Origin: Vitrella brassicaformis
Taxonomy: Eukaryota > Sar > Vitrellaceae
DNA: 27,851 nucleotides
Direction of reading: 5' to 3'
Assembly: GCA_001179505.1 (NCBI GenBank)
Contig: CDMY01000547.1
Coordinates: 25,905-53,755, forward strand
The notes under the pieces were generated by a model. It made no database searches, was not told the DNA's origin, and saw only the letters and a list, made by a program, of their open reading frames with translations. The position numbers were made by a program, and so were the translations under genes. Of the stretch, positions 1-9,896 are shown in pieces (position 1 is the stretch's first letter; the number at the start of each line of letters is the position of its first letter).

Positions 1-14
1 TGTGCAATGACAAG

Positions 15-112
15 ACATCACCAGCCGCTTCACCCCCACCACCAAGCACTCAAACGAAGACGATGAGCACGAGGACATGAAAGGCAGGGGGAAGGCGGGG
101 GAAGCAAGCTAG
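15..112 (+). CDS. Possible last exon of an upstream gene (partial)
   Basis: The first bases look like the end of an intron, with an AG at 13-14. They are followed by an open frame ending at TAG 110-112 that would encode a short hydrophilic tail with an acidic stretch (NEDDEHED) and a Gly/Lys-rich end. No domain is recognisable and the upstream part lies outside the window, so the frame cannot be confirmed. It could equally be untranslated sequence. If real, it is the 3' end of a plus-strand gene convergent with the mARC-like gene. Confidence 0.22.
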
Positions 113-930
113 ACAGACAGAGGCAAGAAGGGTCCCACAGACGGACAGAGGCAGCACCATGAATGACAGGAGTCTGGTCTCAATGCATAGAGGCACGCCG
201 AAGTATAACCACAAGCGTAATCATATGCACGCAAAAGAAAGACATGGCTGTCTTGAGTGCGTGGGGCTACATGCTACGTTTTTTTCATGGCTTTCTGACC
301 TTGGGTGCATGTGCCTGTCTGTCTGTCTGTCTTGTTTGTCGGCGTGTAGTTCCGTGCCTCTCTTCTTCTGTCGTTGATTCTTACATATCAGACAGACGTG
401 CATTCACACGTGAAGCACCGATGTGTCTGTCTGTCTGAGTGAGTGACCCATTATCGTCCACCATGCCGTCTTGGATGTCTCTCCCTTCTTCCCGTCGCAT
501 GGTGACGAAACAGACCTGTAGCGTCCCAAGCACAGGGCTGAAGGAAGAGACACACAAGACAACACAACAAGACAGGCCCACATCAACAAGAACATACACC
601 CCAACCGTGTGCAGCCGGCTATGTGGCAACAACATAGCCTCACACAAACTCAGCTAGAGGGAGGGGAAGGAGAGAGGGAGAGATGGGTGGTGTGGCCAAA
701 AACGGCAACACGCACTGAGTTCTCAAAATCAAAAACCCGGCAGCCAGGAGCGCCAAAATCCTTTGGTGCCCACGCACATCACATTCACACAACATGGCGT
801 GGCGTGGCGTGTCTATGGTACACTCCGAGAGAGGCACATGAACACACGCAGAGAGAGAGAGAGAGAGAGAGAGGGGCAACCAGCCAGCCACCCACCCGAG
901 ATCACTCATCTCCACTTATCCATTCATTCA
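113..930. other. Gene-free stretch with simple repeats
   Basis: No exon chain is supported here. The stretch holds scattered CAGA/TGTC tetranucleotide repeats (about 108-122, 315-332, 424-438) and a GA run at about 850-873. It probably contains the 3' untranslated regions of the convergent genes on both sides. Open frames on both strands are low-complexity shadows. Confidence 0.6.
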
Positions 931-2459
931 TCACCCGGCATACATGGGGCTGGCGCCCTTGAACTGACTCGTCAGCCGCTTATCCATATACCTCAGCACC
1001 GTCACGGCGTCCCCCACACGAATCACGTCACCCGCCCGTGTGTGGACCAGGTTCTGACCAAAAAACCCGCTCTTCGTCTTGCCCCCGTCCTCGTGAACGC
1101 CGTGGATCTGCTTGAGCGTCTTGGTGGGCTGGATCGCCCTGTTGAGTGTTGCTGTCTGCTGGTCGATGGTCGGAACCACACAGCGGTCGCATGGCTTGAC
1201 AGAGAAGCACCTGGTGTCGCTGCCCAACAAGAGCTCCGCCCACCCATCCTCCTGCCATGGGCCCTCGTCGGCAGAGACCACTATGTTGGCACGGAATCGG
1301 TCCATCGGGACGGGGTCCGACAACCTACACACACACAGAGAGAGAGAAAGAGAGAGGGCCAACAGTGAATACGGTGAATATGGCATGTGTGCGCCGTCTC
1401 GCTCTCTCTCTCTGTGCGTGTGTGTTACTTACTTTGTGTTGAGGAATGCGAGTGATTCCTCAGTGGTGAGATGGAGCGGATAACCGTCAGACAACGCCGG
1501 CTGGATACTGAACACACAGTCATGCATGGACCCACACACATATCCCTCCCTGTTGGAAGACTGTGAGTGAGTGAGGCATGCCATGGTGTGCACATGTCCT
1601 TGCACTTACGCGTCGGTTTCATCGCCATTGAAGCCGGCCCTTGGCGCATAGTACTTGTTGAGCGGCCTGTGGGAGGAGTCGAGGATCCTGACCAGACGAA
1701 CCTCCTCTCGACAGTACTTGGACATCCACACAGCCGCCGCATCGCCTGCACACATAACATAACCAACACACAACATACACATACACTTGTCGACCTGCTG
1801 TGCCGTCGTCCTGTCTTGTCTTCCTCCTTAACCCACCCACCTGCATCCCCCACTCGGACCTCTGACGCCCACACCTTCACCAAATACTCCTGCTCGCCGC
1901 CCGCCTTGCCCTTCGAACCAGCAGCCACTGGAACACGCAGATTGGCCATGTTCTCGGTGGTCGACACACAGAGGTAGGCGGCGCGGTGGAAGTGCGTGCC
2001 ATCGGTGATGACTTTGCCATCTTCATCCTCGAAGTGTGTGCGAAGGAGGCAGAGTCTGGCCACCTGCCGCTGGGTGAGGAACTCGTGGTTGCGGACACGG
2101 ATGAGCATCCAGTTCCGGTCGTACATCATGCCTGCTCAAGGGCAGTGCAGTGAACGACAAAGCAACCATCACATGGGCATTGCAGACAGACAGACAGACA
2201 GACGCGCAATGAATGAGATGTCCGATGCCCCAAGCTTGCCTCACGCGGCACCGTGTTTGTCCAGCGTTGCAGCCGGCAGTGAGATGCCACCGATGCCCTT
2301 GACGGGGTAGACGGTGATGGCCGTCACGCGACCCACTCTCCTCTTGCAACGCTGCCGCCTGCTCTGGTACATGATATAAGCAGCGCCGCCAGCCACAACA
2401 CACGCTGAGGTTGCAAGGGCACCCACCCAGATCTTCTTGGACATAGGCACCTCCGCCAT
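931..2459 (-). CDS. mARC-like MOSC-domain molybdenum-cofactor protein
   Basis: Five exons (complement 2252-2459, 1841-2131, 1610-1745, 1433-1507, 931-1324) join in phase to 367 aa. Residues about 9-31 form a hydrophobic segment followed by Arg/Lys, like the N-terminal membrane anchor of mitochondrial amidoxime-reducing components. A MOSC N-terminal barrel follows (YPVKGIGG; then MMYDRNWMLI with QRQ). The C-terminal MOSC domain has SDGYPLHL, DRFRANIVV and PCDRCVVPTID. The Cys of the RC-x-x-x-T segment (Cys285) aligns with the Mo-ligating Cys of the family. The segment GFFGQNLV and the end RVGDAVTVL also match. Family members reduce N-hydroxylated compounds with a cytochrome b5 partner; that role and outer-mitochondrial location are inferred. 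The ATG at 2459 gives the anchor at the very N-terminus; a second Met (MSKK) lies five codons downstream. The donor after exon 1 was chosen (gtgccg) because it alone keeps frame with exon 2. Confidence 0.85.
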
Positions 2460-3162
2460 CAACGCCGGCCACAATTAAAGCAAGAAAGAGTCTCAGTAAC
2501 GCACCTGCACAGCTGTAGCTGAGCTGTGTTCCCCTGAGCCTCCCCGAGTGTAGTTGGATCGCATGCTCGCGTTTGGTGTGGGTAAGAATTCGGCGTTCTG
2601 TTGTTTCGTCGTACCGCTGTTTGGTGAACAGCTCCGGCGATACTGCTTGGAGAACGGCCGTCGGCCTCTCTGTCCATCGCTACCCGTCTTGACACTCAGG
2701 CGACGAACCGCCACTCGTTGGTGCGCCTGCAGCCTCACAGCCGCCTCTTTGCCGCTTCCCACCCGCGACAAGGCGCCCGTCCCCTCTCTGACGCGTCGGC
2801 TCCCCTCCCTCCCTCCCCTAGCTGCCCGCATTCGCCCCGCGTGTTGTCCAGCCAGCCATACATCGGCGTGTGTGTGTTGATTGTGAGGCGTTGACGTGCT
2901 GACCGAGTGTGGTAGCGGGAGGGCGCTACCACTGGCCAATCTTGTCGGCACGACGACACGGAAGCGCGCTCCCCCGGCCTCCGCCGCGGGAGGCCGAAGC
3001 AAAGCTCAGAGGAAGAACAAGACAGCAGCTGCAGCAGGGACTGGTGGGGGTGTCCAGCCACAGCCTGAGGTCGAGGGCAAGGCGGCACCGGGTGACAGTA
3101 GTGGCCTGCTTAGCAAGGAGGGAGGGGTAGGGAATAGCCATACCATCGGTGGTGACGTCAAG
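2460..3162. promoter_or_regulatory. Divergent upstream region of the mARC-like and RBR genes
   Basis: About 700 bp between two divergent start codons. The right part (2887-3162) is open in the RBR reading frame and encodes an Ala/Gly/Lys-rich sequence without an ATG. It could be 5' UTR or part of a longer N-terminus spliced from an upstream exon. One candidate upstream start is the ATG at 2563, whose short frame meets a GTAAGA donor after seven codons. I could not find an acceptor that proves the join. No TATA-like element is evident. Confidence 0.4.
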
Positions 3163-6042
3163 ATGGAGATGGAGACGCCGGCCGAGCTGAGGAAGACCGA
3201 CCTCGAGCAACACAAGGAGGAACAGGGGGTGAGTCAGTGAGTGAGTGAGTGAGCGAGTCAGGCAGGGAGGGAGCCAGTCGACACACGCACGAGTCGTGTC
3301 TGTGCGATGCATTGCAATGCATTCATTGGTGGGTGTCTGTCTCATTCATGCTATGCTGTGTCTGTGTTTGGTCTGTGTGTTTGGTGGGTATGATAGGATT
3401 CGGTTGATGGTGATGATGCGGACATCGCAGAGGACAATGAGTTTGAGTACGCCGAGGACGAGGAGTTCCAGTATGAGGACAACGACGACGATTACGACGA
3501 ACGGGCCTTCGACGAACCACAGGCAGACGAGGTACCCTACACTCTATCGAATCGATCACTCTCATCCACACAACTGTCGATTGACGCACTGTATGTGTGT
3601 GTGTGTGTGTGTGTGACAGGCTGTGTACAAGGGTCCGGTAGCGTATGTGGTGCTGACGCCGGCCGAGCTGCAGTCGCGCCAGAAGGAGATGGTCAGCGAC
3701 ACCGCTGAACTCCTCGGCATTGACAAAGACCTCGCATGGTCAGCCCAGCCACACTCTCACAAGAGCCTGGCTTACACTACCCATGGATGTCATCAACTCA
3801 ACTGACATGTGCACTGCAATGCGCTGCGTGTTAATGTTATGTGCAGGTTTCTGCTGCGCGAGTACCGCTGCTGCCCCGAGGACCTGTCGCAAGACTGGTT
3901 CGCAGACGAACGAAAAGTCCGCGAAAAGGTACGGTATCACAACAACAATAGCACCCGCATCAACCGACAAGCCTTCTTGTCGTGTCTGTGGGCATTTCAG
4001 TTCCACCTGCCGATCCCCGAGGGTCTGGCTGAGAGCCAGCAGGACCGCGACGGCGACAGCAACACCCCGCCGCCCTTCTCCATCCTCCCAAACCTGCGGG
4101 CCACCAAGGCACGACAGTCGCGGGCCAAGGTGACGCCCCCCGAGACACCGAAGGCCAAGGGCAAGGCCGGCACCGCGGCAGCAGCGGCAGCTGCTGCCGT
4201 GCGCAACGGTGGGGCGGACGGTGGTGCTGGCGGTGAGGCGGCGGCTTCTGCTGCTGGTGGTGGTGTGGGTGTGGGTGTGTCGAGCAAGGGTGTGCGTGAG
4301 GGTGGTGTGCTGACGTTTGACGTTGAGATGAAGGAGGGTGAGTACTACTGCCCCTTGCTGGCCGACCATGTGCCGGCCAGCCAGACCACAGAGCTCAAAT
4401 GCGGACACCGATACTCAAACCTGTAAGCACACCAGAGTACTGTACACACACATTCATCGAAGGGGCTGGGGAGGGCACAGGGAAGCGCGTGTGTGCGTGT
4501 GTCTCTGCAGGTTTTGGTCGCAGTACCTCAAGACGGCTCTGCAGGACGGCAGCTCATGCCTCGGCAAGAGGTCAGCCAACACGTCAATGCACCTGACCTG
4601 CAGAGTAGGGGGGCCATCCACTCCATACGTGAGTGTGTCTGGGTGGCTGTGCTGTGGTGTCTGTGAATGTGTGCTTGCAGGTGTCCAGCGCCTGGGTGCC
4701 GTGAGTTGGTGCCGTCTCACATGTGGGCCAAGTTCCTCTCTGACGACGAAATGGCCAAATTCCAGTCATTCAACCTCAAGTGTGTAACCCACACAGACGA
4801 AAACACCACACACACAGACACATACACAGCGAGAAGGCATGTGTCACCTCTCCCTGTCTCTGTGTGTGTGTGTGTGTGTAGTGGTTTTGTGGAGTCGAAT
4901 TCCAACATGCGTTGGTGCCCGGCGGCAGCGTGCGGCAACGCCGTCGAGGACAGGAACTCCACAGGAGACGTCAAATGCACTTGCGGCAACTGGTACGTAC
5001 AAACACGTGAATGAAACGGGTGGATGGCACATGCGTGTGTCCATCGAGGTCGGTCAGTCAACGCATGTGTGTGTGATTGATGTGTCAGGTTCTGTGTGTT
5101 CTGTGGTGAGGAGGCGCACCGCCCCATCCCATGCGAGACCATCAAGAAGTGGAACGAAAAGTAAGTACCCACACAAACACACACACACACAGAGCCTCTC
5201 TTCTGGGGGGACTGGTTTGCTCACTGTACTGTACTGTCATGTGATGATGTGTGTGTGTGTGTGTGTGTTGTGTACAGGAACCAGAGCGAGGCCGAGAACA
5301 TGACATGGATTCTGGTCAATACCAAGAATTGCCCCAAGTGCAAAAACCCCATCGAAAAGAACCACGGGTGCATGCACATGGTAAGGTACACACACACAGC
5401 CAAACCGCCAGCCGCCCTCTCTCTCTTGATTGATGTCTGTATGTGTGTGTGTGTGTGTGTGCACTATAGACGTGTCGGTGCCGCCACGAGTTCTGCTGGC
5501 TCTGCCTGGGCGACTGGAAGGACCACAGAGGTATGGTAGGCAGGCAGACACACGCACGCGACATGGGTATTTATGTGTGTGTCTCTCTCTCTCTGTGTGC
5601 GTGTGTGTGTGCGTGTGTGTGTGCGTGTGCAGGTGACTACTACCGTTGCAACGTGTATGAGGGCCGCAAGGCCGAGGAGGACCCAAAGGAAGAGGAGCGC
5701 AAGAGAGCAAGGGTATGTATGCACCTCAACCAACACAGCACACAGCACACAGCTCAGCCCACAGCATTAAGTATCTGGGAAGCATACTTGTCACGCCACG
5801 CCCTCCTTCTGTGTGTGTGTACGTGACGCATTGGTTGACAGGAGTCGTTGGAGCGCTACGCACACTACTTCGAGCGGTGAGGGAGGGAGGGCGGGAGGGA
5901 AGAGACGGACCACGGGCATCCATGGTGCTCCCCTGTGTGTGTTGTGTGTTGTGTGTCATCCGTCAGTTACCGTGCCCACAAGCATGGGCAGGAGGTGGCG
6001 ACCACCAAACAGCTCCCACAGATCAAGCAGAGATGCGAGGTA

Positions 6043-6078
<36 letters not shown>

Positions 6079-6768
6079 TTGTTCTGTGTCTTGTGTTGTG
6101 TATGTGTGTAGACGTTGGTGACGATGGGTTTGGCGACTTACGCTGAGGTGACGTTTCTGCACGAGGCGACACTGCAGATCATCAACTGCCGCCGCATGCT
6201 CAAGTTCTCATACGCCTACGCCTACTTCGCTAACTTTGACAAAAACCAAAAGGCCCTCTTCGAATTCCACCAAGGTACCTAGCTGCAGACACACAGGCAG
6301 GGAGGGAGGGAGAAGGGCGTTTATCCGTGTGTGTGTGTGTGTGTATGATGGTTGATGTGTGTGCAGGTCAGCTGGAGCACACGCTTGACAAGCTGCAGGA
6401 GAAGACGGAGGCCGAGGACCTCACCGAGTAAGGCATAGCAGAGGGGATGGATGGATGGGTGGCGCGTTGCATGACGGCCATATGTCTGTCTGTGTATGTG
6501 TCTGTCTGTGTGCGTGTGTGTGGGTGTATGTGTGTGTGTAGGTCGTTCAAGCAGCACGCCGATACCGACGAGTCGCCCAAGATGAAGTTCGCCAAGTTCA
6601 AACAGGACCTCACAAACCTCACCAACGGTACTTACACAGACACACTCAGACCCCCACGCAAACAACCAGGGCCCGTGTGTCTGTCTGCAATTCTGTACCG
6701 CTTCAGTTGTGAACCAGTTCTTCGAGCGCATGAAGGACACCTTCGAACACGACTTCGGATGCAGCTGA
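3163..6768 (+). CDS. Ariadne-type RBR E3 ubiquitin ligase with degenerate RING1
   Basis: Eighteen exons join in phase to 629 aa: 3163-3228, 3397-3531, 3620-3738, 3847-3928, 4001-4422, 4511-4570, 4681-4779, 4882-4992, 5089-5160, 5278-5380, 5470-5530, 5633-5712, 5842-5876, 5967-6039, 6112-6274, 6367-6427, 6542-6627, 6707-6768. The layout is an acidic N-terminus (residues about 23-67), a UBA-like region, an Ala/Gly-rich linker, RING1 (about 251-301), IBR (about 340-380), RING2 (about 407-435) and a helical Ariadne-like C-terminus. RBR ligases take ubiquitin from an E2 onto a RING2 cysteine, here Cys420 in GCMHM, then pass it to a substrate. RING1 is odd: Leu254, Ser273 and Phe276 replace three zinc cysteines. 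The start is the first in-frame ATG; 2887-3162 is also open upstream, so the N-terminus may be longer. Confidence 0.9.
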
Positions 6769-7025
6769 TCGGACGGACCTCTCGACCCACACCCACCCCT
6801 CTCACCACACACACATGCATACCGACTTTCCTCTTCTCTCTATCTCTGTGTGTGTGCGTGTGCCTGGGGCGACATGGCGTCTCTCTAAGTATCCATCCAT
6901 CCATGTCACCTCATGTGAGCCGGCGGGGCGGCCGGGCAGCTCCCTATCGACTGCACAACACACACACACATACAGCAACACACACACATATTGGTCCGTG
7001 TCCTTCATGCTGGCTGCACACATGG

Positions 7026-7050
7026 CGTGGTGTGGTGTGGTGTGGTGTGG
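7026..7050. repeat. GTGTG pentanucleotide tandem repeat
   Basis: About five tandem copies of a GTGTG unit in the region downstream of the RBR gene. A similar run recurs in a SOUL intron at about 10078-10103. Confidence 0.85.
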
Positions 7051-7530
7051 TATGCCTGTGGGACGATTGTTTTCTCATGGATAAATCGATATATAATGTG
7101 GCGGAGTGGTGCATGGGGTGCTGGCTGCTCGAGGGGAATGATTGCGTTTCTTTCTGCCTTTCCTCTCTGACCTCAATATACATCTATCAGTACCTATGAT
7201 TTCTGCTTTTGACCTATCTGCCTGCCATCGAGTGTCCGTATCTGTCTCCCTCCCTCTCCCTTGGCCGCACCGACACAGCGGGCAATTGCACTTCGCTTGA
7301 CGTGCGATTGGCTGTCGTGTCTGTGTGAGTATGGAAGGGCCGAGAGAGGCGGGCCGGCTCAGTGGCAGAGAGACAACAAACAAGAGCCGCATTGGGAGCG
7401 ATCATTTTTCCCCTACCCATTCGAGTGAGCGGCTTTCGTCGGCTCCATGGCAGCACCACCCCACGCCCCTTGTTTGACCAAAACCTGGCTGACCGGGTCC
7501 ATCTAAGTGTCCAGGCAGGGCCGTTTTCGC

Positions 7531-7602
7531 GCCTGCCTGCCTGTCTGCCTGTCTGCCTGTCTGTCTGTATGTCTGTATGTCTGTATGTCTGTCTGTCTGT
7601 CT
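7531..7602. repeat. CTGN tetranucleotide repeat block
   Basis: A compound microsatellite that moves from CTGC through alternating CTGT/CTGC to CTGT interspersed with ATGT. It generates long spurious open frames on both strands. Confidence 0.85.
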
Positions 7603-8070
7603 CCGATGATATGCTGTGCGAGTGTGTGATGTCGGTGTGTACACTAGCTAGACAGACAGACGCCCACCCGTCCAATGAGTGAGTGAGTGATTGAGTGAAT
7701 CGTTCGTTGCAGGCAGCCAGCCAGCCACAGACACAGTGATTGATTGCTTGATTGGGGCCGTGTGAGGTGAGTGCGAGTGACTCTCGGTCAGAGAGGGGCA
7801 AGCGGACCAATGGTTGGCGGCTGCGTGTTTGGTGGTCTGTCTGCGTGGTGCCTGTGGTGTCGATGCGATGCGTGCGTGTGCATGACTCCTATTACCTTAA
7901 TCATGACATTTTCAATCGCCTCTCCCTTCTTGCCTTTGTGCTGGCAAGTAAGGATATCAGCACGCGCCAACAGACCACGTGACCGTCTCACACACACAAC
8001 AAACGTCCTTTAGACACACTCCCGGTCTCGCAAATTAAATGGTCATCTAGACAGCTATGCATCTCCCTCG

Positions 8071-9241
8071 CTATGTGGTGATGCGCTGCATGGCGACCTG
8101 CCGCTTGATCACCAGGACTGGCTGCGGGTCGGGGGCGATGGAGGTCGGAGGAAACACCTGCCACAACTCCAAACCCTCGATGCGCAGAGACGAGACGCGA
8201 CGATACCTAAACACAAACACACACACACATACACACAGACTTCAGCGTCTTGGTCATCCAAAATTGCCTGCCGACATACATACCTGCCCTGTAGCCTGGC
8301 GGCGAACAGTGTGGGCACCTCCACTGTCAGCGCCCTCGACGTCTGCCAGGTCCATTGACACCGCAGTCACACACACATGCATGTTGTGTCTCGTCTCTCT
8401 CTCTCTCTCTCTCTCGTGTGGAGCGGAGCTTACGTCAGCTATCCGCATGTATTCGCTGAAGCCGAAGGTGTCATCTGACGGCTGCTCGAACGCACGCTTC
8501 GTCACCTGCGTTGGCCACACCAGCACAGATGCCATGCCGCGCCACATCGATCGCAAAACCGTCTGTGTGTGCGACACCTTATTTACCTTCATTTCCCTGA
8601 TGGTCCCGCCAGGCATGTCAATGGTGAGTATGTTGGGGTTGGACTCGCTCCACCTCGTCGGGTACCCGCTCACCTCACCAATCGGCAGCACACCCCCACC
8701 CCCACTCTCAATGCAGTACCGCCGGGCACTCTCCGTGTTGCCCCACACAAATGCTCGATCCATCACCACACCGCTCCCCCTCTCAATGTAACGCACAGGA
8801 AAGACGATCGTCCGGTTGAGAAGCTTCTCGGCGTCTGACAGCAGGTGGGGCGGGTCGACCTTCGAAGGGCCCTCTGGCGCGGTGACGGATACGACGGACT
8901 CCCGCCGCTCCCACTTGCCGAGCCAAGAAGCTGGGTAGTAGACATCTGGCGGGCCCAGTCCTGGGAGGCCTGCGAAACAAACGTAGCACATGCGTCATAC
9001 GCGGGCCAAACGTGGTCATTCCTGCCAGATGCGGCCTTCCGGATGCCTTCACTGATGCCCTCGGCCTGCAGAAAGCAGAGCAGACAGCCGTGCAGTGCAT
9101 GCGACGCAGAGCGTGTTTGGTGAGAGGTGTGTGCGTACCCACCTGTGATGGTAGTGGTGCAGCGAGGAGTGCTGCTGCTGCTGTGTGTGGGAGTACAGCT
9201 GCGACGCGACTGAGGTAAGCCAGCTGCTGCCGCCTGCTCGC
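8071..9241 (-). CDS. Probable plastid (thylakoid-lumen-like) DUF6816-type protein, 5' exon not identified
   Basis: Six exons on the complement (9143-9241, 9026-9065, 8587-8969, 8434-8505, 8284-8342, 8071-8206) give 262 aa ending at TAG 8071. The first recognised exon encodes Arg-Arg-Gln-Gln followed by an Ala/Leu-rich hydrophobic stretch and a PLPSQA-type end, like a thylakoid transfer signal. The core has YYPASWLGKWERRESVVSV, FPVRYI, VVMDRAF, NPNILTIDMPGG and TKRAFEQ. I recall this pattern from a family in cyanobacteria and plastids (DUF6816); the name is from memory and no biochemical role is claimed. The start codon is missing from this model. A candidate N-terminal exon with a signal-peptide-like sequence starts at the complement ATG 9760, but I could not prove its join. 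The intron 8970-9025 needs a GC donor to keep frame. Confidence 0.6.
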
Positions 9242-9896
9242 CTGCAGGCACAAGAGACAGACAGACAGACAGAGGCCACACCACATAACATGCATACGAG
9301 CGACTGTGAGTTATTGTGAGTGAGATGTGTGCCGTGTCGGCAGAGAGATGCTATGCTATTGTATGCTGTGTGTGAGAGAAAGACATCCACTGCATATCCA
9401 TTCCATGCAGGCATTTCTTCACAGGCAGTAAGTCGCATCACACGCACACTCCACCATGCCTTGCAGTGCCAGCCACCTATGTACGCAGGTCGATTGCTCG
9501 CTACTGTCTACTGTGTGTGTGCGTGTCTCTTACGATAGACAGCCATCGGCCATCCATCCGGCTGTATCAACACACCCCAATCTTTCCTACCTACCCAGCC
9601 ACCTGCCCTGGCCCATCGCTCCACCCACCCACCCACGAGACAACAGGAATACGCACATACGCACCGCACACGAGTGAAGTCACTCAGTGCGCCTTAAAAC
9701 ACCCGCGTCGATGCATTGCACAAACAAAAGTACGACTGCTCTGTTTCCTTCCTTCCTCATTCGCTCTCTACTCTTTCTTTCTCGTGACTGTACAGGACAC
9801 CCACGCTCAGACAGACAGACAGACAGAAGGCTAGTCATGGCAACCAGAAACACACAGCCGGCCGATCAGCATTTGCCCGTGTCACCGGCTCGCGCC
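9242..9896. other. Gap between two minus-strand genes; may hide the 5' exon of the DUF6816-like gene
   Basis: Both neighbours are on the minus strand. The upstream exon(s) of the DUF6816-like gene should lie here. On the complement, ATG 9758-9760 opens a short frame with a basic start and a hydrophobic core (AVVLLFVQC), a plausible ER signal peptide for a complex-plastid protein. CAGA repeats lie at 9256-9272 and 9809-9825. Nothing else is supported. Confidence 0.4.

Larger units (their letters stand above)
6769..8070. other. Convergent intergenic region, repeat-rich
   Basis: This 1.3 kb lies between the ends of two convergent genes. It holds a GTGTG pentamer run (7026-7050), a CTGC/CTGT/CTGTATGT tetranucleotide block (7531-7602), a CAGA block (7650-7662) and GTGA/ATTG repeats near 7677-7746. 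Open frames here are repeat-derived. I see no supported gene or RNA. Confidence 0.6.

Noticed and set aside
4571-4680. Extending the RBR exon past 4570 into [10 protein letters not shown] to supply an extra cysteine for RING1
   Set aside because: The donor at 4571 is the only join that keeps CPAPGC in frame and matches Ariadne spacing; the longer exon breaks the frame.
7345-7420. tRNA-like D-arm sequence (GGCTCAGTGGCAGAG)
   Set aside because: No matching T-arm (GGTTCGA-type) or acceptor stem at the required distance; a chance match.
7214-7810. Long minus-strand open frame of about 198 codons
   Set aside because: Its translation is dominated by repeats from CAGA/GTCT tracts; no domain and no splice support.
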